From Hoeflea phototrophica DFL-43 (GTDB lineage Bacteria; Pseudomonadota; Alphaproteobacteria; Rhizobiales; Rhizobiaceae): a stretch of DNA of 64,000 nucleotides. Below the pieces are notes generated by a model. It ran no database searches and had not been told where the DNA came from. It saw only the letters and a program-made list of their open reading frames with translations. Positions 62,343 through 64,000 of the stretch are shown here, one piece after another. How positions within the stretch are numbered: the first letter of the stretch is position 1; every line of letters starts with the position of its first letter. Position numbers and translations under genes: made by a program. The stretch spans positions 186,001 through 250,000 of the forward strand of contig NZ_CM002917.1 of assembly GCF_000154705.2 (NCBI RefSeq), in the 5' to 3' direction.

Positions 62343-62879
62343 ATTCGCAGACCTTTCAGAGCGCCGCCGACCACCAATGAAGGCCCCCGCGCGAACCAGA
62401 ACATCCGGGCCGCACAGGTCCAACTCATCGATGCTGAAGGCCAGAACCATGGCGTCTTGGCAACCGACCAGGCACTTGCCATGGCGGAAGAGGCAGGTCT
62501 CGATCTTGTCGAGATCAACTCCAACGGCGACGTGCCGGTCTGCAAGATCGTCGATCTGGGCAAGCTGAAATACCAGTCACAGAAAAAGGCGTCCGAGGCG
62601 CGCAAGAAGCAGAAGACCGTCGAGGTCAAGGAAATCAAGATGCGCCCGAATATCGACACACATGATTATGATGTGAAGATGCGCGCCATGAACCGCTTCT
62701 TTGACGAGGGTGACAAGGTCAAGGTGACCTTGCGCTTCCGCGGCCGTGAAATGGCCCATATGGAGCTGGGCATGAAGCTGCTTCAGAAGGTCAAGGATGA
62801 CACCGTCGAGATCGCCAAGGTGGAAGCCGAGCCGAAGCTCGAAGGCCGTCAGATGATGATGGTCCTGGCTCCGAAATAA
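62343..62879 (+). CDS. infC: Translation initiation factor IF-3, ATT start
   Basis: This 178-residue factor binds the 30S subunit and checks start codons. There is no ATG, GTG or TTG in frame before the conserved sequence ([20 protein letters not shown] then [14 protein letters not shown]). The only codon in the right place is ATT at 62343, with AGGAG 8-9 nt upstream. An ATT/AUU start is known for infC in E. coli, where IF-3 thereby represses itself. Conserved blocks include [20 protein letters not shown] and [19 protein letters not shown] gene finder limited to standard starts would begin at 62457 and lose 38 residues. Confidence 0.95.
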   Translation: MRRPFRAPPTTNEGPRANQNIRAAQVQLIDAEGQNHGVLATDQALAMAEEAGLDLVEINSNGDVPVCKIVDLGKLKYQSQKKASEARKKQKTVEVKEIKMRPNIDTHDYDVKMRAMNRFFDEGDKVKVTLRFRGREMAHMELGMKLLQKVKDDTVEIAKVEAEPKLEGRQMMMVLAPK

Positions 62880-62901
62880 CGCCTTTTTGGCAATATGATT
62901 G

Positions 62902-62932
62902 ACCGGTCCTGCTGTCGCGGGGCCGGTTTTTT
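62902..62932 (+). terminator. Rho-independent terminator between infC and rpmI
   Basis: ACCGGTCC (62902-62909) pairs with GGGCCGGT (62920-62927) over 8 bp with one wobble, followed by TTTTTT. It lies 22 bp beyond the infC stop and separates infC from the rpmI-rplT unit. Confidence 0.85.
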
Positions 62933-62963
62933 GCTGCAAACGCGCAAATTCAAGACTGGGCCG

Positions 62964-62992
62964 TTGCGCTTTTGCGCAGCCGGGTCTATAAG
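62964..62992 (+). promoter_or_regulatory. Likely promoter of rpmI-rplT
   Basis: TTGCGC (62964-62969) and TATAAG (62987-62992) are 17 bp apart and follow the infC terminator. Transcription would start near 62999, leaving a leader of about 143 nt before rpmI, long enough for L20-type autoregulation. Confidence 0.6.
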
Positions 62993-63142
62993 GCGCGCGT
63001 TCAAACCGGCCGGCAGGGCATGCCGAGGCGGTTTCCAACGCTTGATGCTCAAGGGTTCTTCGCCCCTGAGCGTCTCACCCAACAAGAAGATGGCTGCACA
63101 GGCGTCATTGTGGCGCTTAAAGGCCTGATAAGGAGTAGCGAA

Positions 63143-63343
63143 ATGCCCAAGATGAAGACGAAGTCGTCTGCCAAGAAGCGGTTCAAGATCACCGCAACCG
63201 GCAAGGTGAAATCCGCCGCCGCGGGCAAGCGCCACGGCATGATCAAGCGGTCCAACAAGTTCATTCGCGACGCACGCGGCACCATGGTTCTTTCCGAGCC
63301 TGACGCCAAGATCGTCAAGAAGTTCCTTCCCAACGGCCTGTAA
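63143..63343 (+). CDS. rpmI: 50S ribosomal protein L35
   Basis: This 66-residue basic protein starts [20 protein letters not shown] and ends VKKFLPNGL; all of the L35 signature (KMKTKSxxKKRFK) is present. AAGGAG lies before the ATG at 63143. It is followed 37 bp later by rplT, so the two are cotranscribed from their own promoter. Confidence 0.97.
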   Translation: MPKMKTKSSAKKRFKITATGKVKSAAAGKRHGMIKRSNKFIRDARGTMVLSEPDAKIVKKFLPNGL

Positions 63344-63380
63344 GCAGAGCCGGGACCAGCGATTTTAAGGAGATCATGAG

Positions 63381-63782
63381 ATGGCACGCGTAAAACGGGG
63401 CGTTACCGCCCATGCAAAACACAAGAAGGTCCTGAAGAAAGCCAAGGGCTTTTATGGACGCCGCAAAAATACCATTCGCGCTGCGAAGGCCGCTGTCGAC
63501 AAGTCGATGCAGTATGCCTACCGCGACCGCAAGGTGCGCAAGCGCAATTTCCGCGCTCTGTGGATCCAGCGCATCAATGCCGCTGTCCGCGAACATGGCC
63601 TGACCTATGGCCGCTTCATCGATGGCCTCACAAAGGCCGGTATCGAAGTTGACCGTAAGGTGCTTTCCGACATGGCGATCCATGATGCGGAAGCCTTCGG
63701 CGTGCTGGTTGCAGCCGCGAAGAAAGAGCTTGAATACCTCAAGGACAAGACTCCGAACGAGTTTGAAAGCGCTGTCGCCTAA
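63381..63782 (+). CDS. rplT: 50S ribosomal protein L20
   Basis: This 133-residue protein is needed early in 50S assembly. It starts [20 protein letters not shown], followed by [20 protein letters not shown] and the C-terminal [20 protein letters not shown] block, which in E. coli binds its own leader RNA. AAGGAG precedes the ATG. The C-terminus is about 15 residues longer than in E. coli ([17 protein letters not shown]), as is usual in rhizobia. Confidence 0.97.
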   Translation: MARVKRGVTAHAKHKKVLKKAKGFYGRRKNTIRAAKAAVDKSMQYAYRDRKVRKRNFRALWIQRINAAVREHGLTYGRFIDGLTKAGIEVDRKVLSDMAIHDAEAFGVLVAAAKKELEYLKDKTPNEFESAVA

Positions 63783-63824
63783 GCCAGCGTTTTCCCCTCG
63801 ACACAGTCTGAATTGACCATTTGG

Positions 63825-63865
63825 GATCCCGCGCTGGCACGGCTGGCGCGGGATCTTTCGTTTTG
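63825..63865 (+). terminator. Rho-independent terminator after rplT
   Basis: GATCCCGCGC (63825-63834) pairs with GCGCGGGATC (63846-63855) over a perfect 10-bp stem, followed by TTTCGTTTT. It lies 42 bp beyond the rplT stop and ends the ribosomal-protein unit. Confidence 0.87.
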
Positions 63866-63873
63866 GATGAAGC

Positions 63874-64000
63874 ATGGGCGACGACACAAACAAGGATGAG
63901 GTACTGTCCGCCGACGAGCTGTCGCAGGTGCTGCACGCGCTTGCCGGCTCGCCGGATCGCCGCATCACACCGATCAACATTTCGGGGCGTCGGGTCTGGA
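63874..64000 (+). CDS. Start of an unrecognised gene, cut by the window edge
   Basis: An open frame begins with ATG at 63874 and stays open to the window end (42 codons): MGDDTNKDEVLSADELSQVL then HALAGSPDRRITPINISGRRVW. The protein start is acidic and polar. It is not the start of PheS, which usually follows rplT in this order. The closing GRRVW could lead into a kinase-like fold, but this is too short to judge. A GATGAAG sequence lies just upstream. More sequence would decide. Confidence 0.5.
   Translation, partial: MGDDTNKDEVLSADELSQVLHALAGSPDRRITPINISGRRVW

Overview
The window is a 64 kb stretch of GC-rich chromosome from an alphaproteobacterium, most likely a member of the Rhizobiaceae or a close relative (Hoeflea-like is my guess; no marker here fixes the genus). 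The lineage is suggested by the gene order pheA-nudC-HIT-ffs-dnaX-ybaB-recR, the aroA/cmk/rpsA block with a divergent FYDLN-acid gene beside a tRNA-Ala, a CP4-like class II EPSP synthase, MbfA preceded by an Irr-type ICE box, a bacterial transglutaminase-like cysteine peptidase, and a membrane-anchored CycM-type cytochrome. I see no rRNA operon, CRISPR array, insertion sequence or prophage.

Layout. 1-3.3 kb: a Yej-type peptide ABC importer (yejA, yejB, start of yejE). 3.4-12.2 kb: housekeeping genes (cycM, kdsB, pheA, nudC, a HIT protein, the SRP RNA gene, dnaX, ybaB, recR, a Rid protein, a lytic transglycosylase). 12.2-18.1 kb: a methyltransferase, an aldehyde dehydrogenase, a quinone oxidoreductase, an SMR pump and a membrane/spermidine-synthase-like fusion. 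18.4-23.7 kb: a complete branched-chain-amino-acid-type ABC operon with a Tat-exported binding protein. 24.3-28.4 kb: a cytochrome c, a P1B-type metal ATPase with a TPC motif, a DUF938 methyltransferase and a periplasmic rhodanese. 28.6-32.1 kb: tRNA-Ser, a small membrane protein, an MsrA homologue lacking the expected catalytic cysteines, an orphan BMP-type binding protein and RNase D. 32.1-33.4 kb: a gene-free structured stretch and a higBA toxin-antitoxin pair. 33.7-39.8 kb: rpsA, cmk, two inserted genes, aroA, the FYDLN gene and tRNA-Ala.

40.0-48.8 kb is a run of same-strand envelope-sugar genes: a HAD-UbiA fusion resembling decaprenyl-phosphoryl-5-phosphoribose synthase, a DprE1-like oxidase, gpsA, a fused ManC/AGE protein, a phosphomannomutase and a dihydrodipicolinate-synthase-family protein. 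Together they could supply polyprenyl-linked pentose and GDP-mannose for surface glycans. 49-51.3 kb holds an unrecognised gene, tRNA-Leu and an EamA transporter. 51.3-61.2 kb holds lepA, an SDR/phosphoglycosyltransferase fusion, a YiiX-like cysteine hydrolase, mbfA with its ICE box, a WbpM/CapD-like dehydratase, an MFS transporter and a transglutaminase-like peptidase. 61.4-64 kb holds an alpha/beta hydrolase, infC (starting at ATT), a terminator, a separate rpmI-rplT unit and the start of one more gene.

The points most worth a second look are the MsrA homologue without catalytic cysteines, the HAD-UbiA plus DprE1-like pair without its reductase partner, the ManC/AGE and SDR/PGT fusions, the EPSP synthase with glycine where CP4 has its tolerance-conferring alanine, and the toxin operator that abuts the higB start codon.
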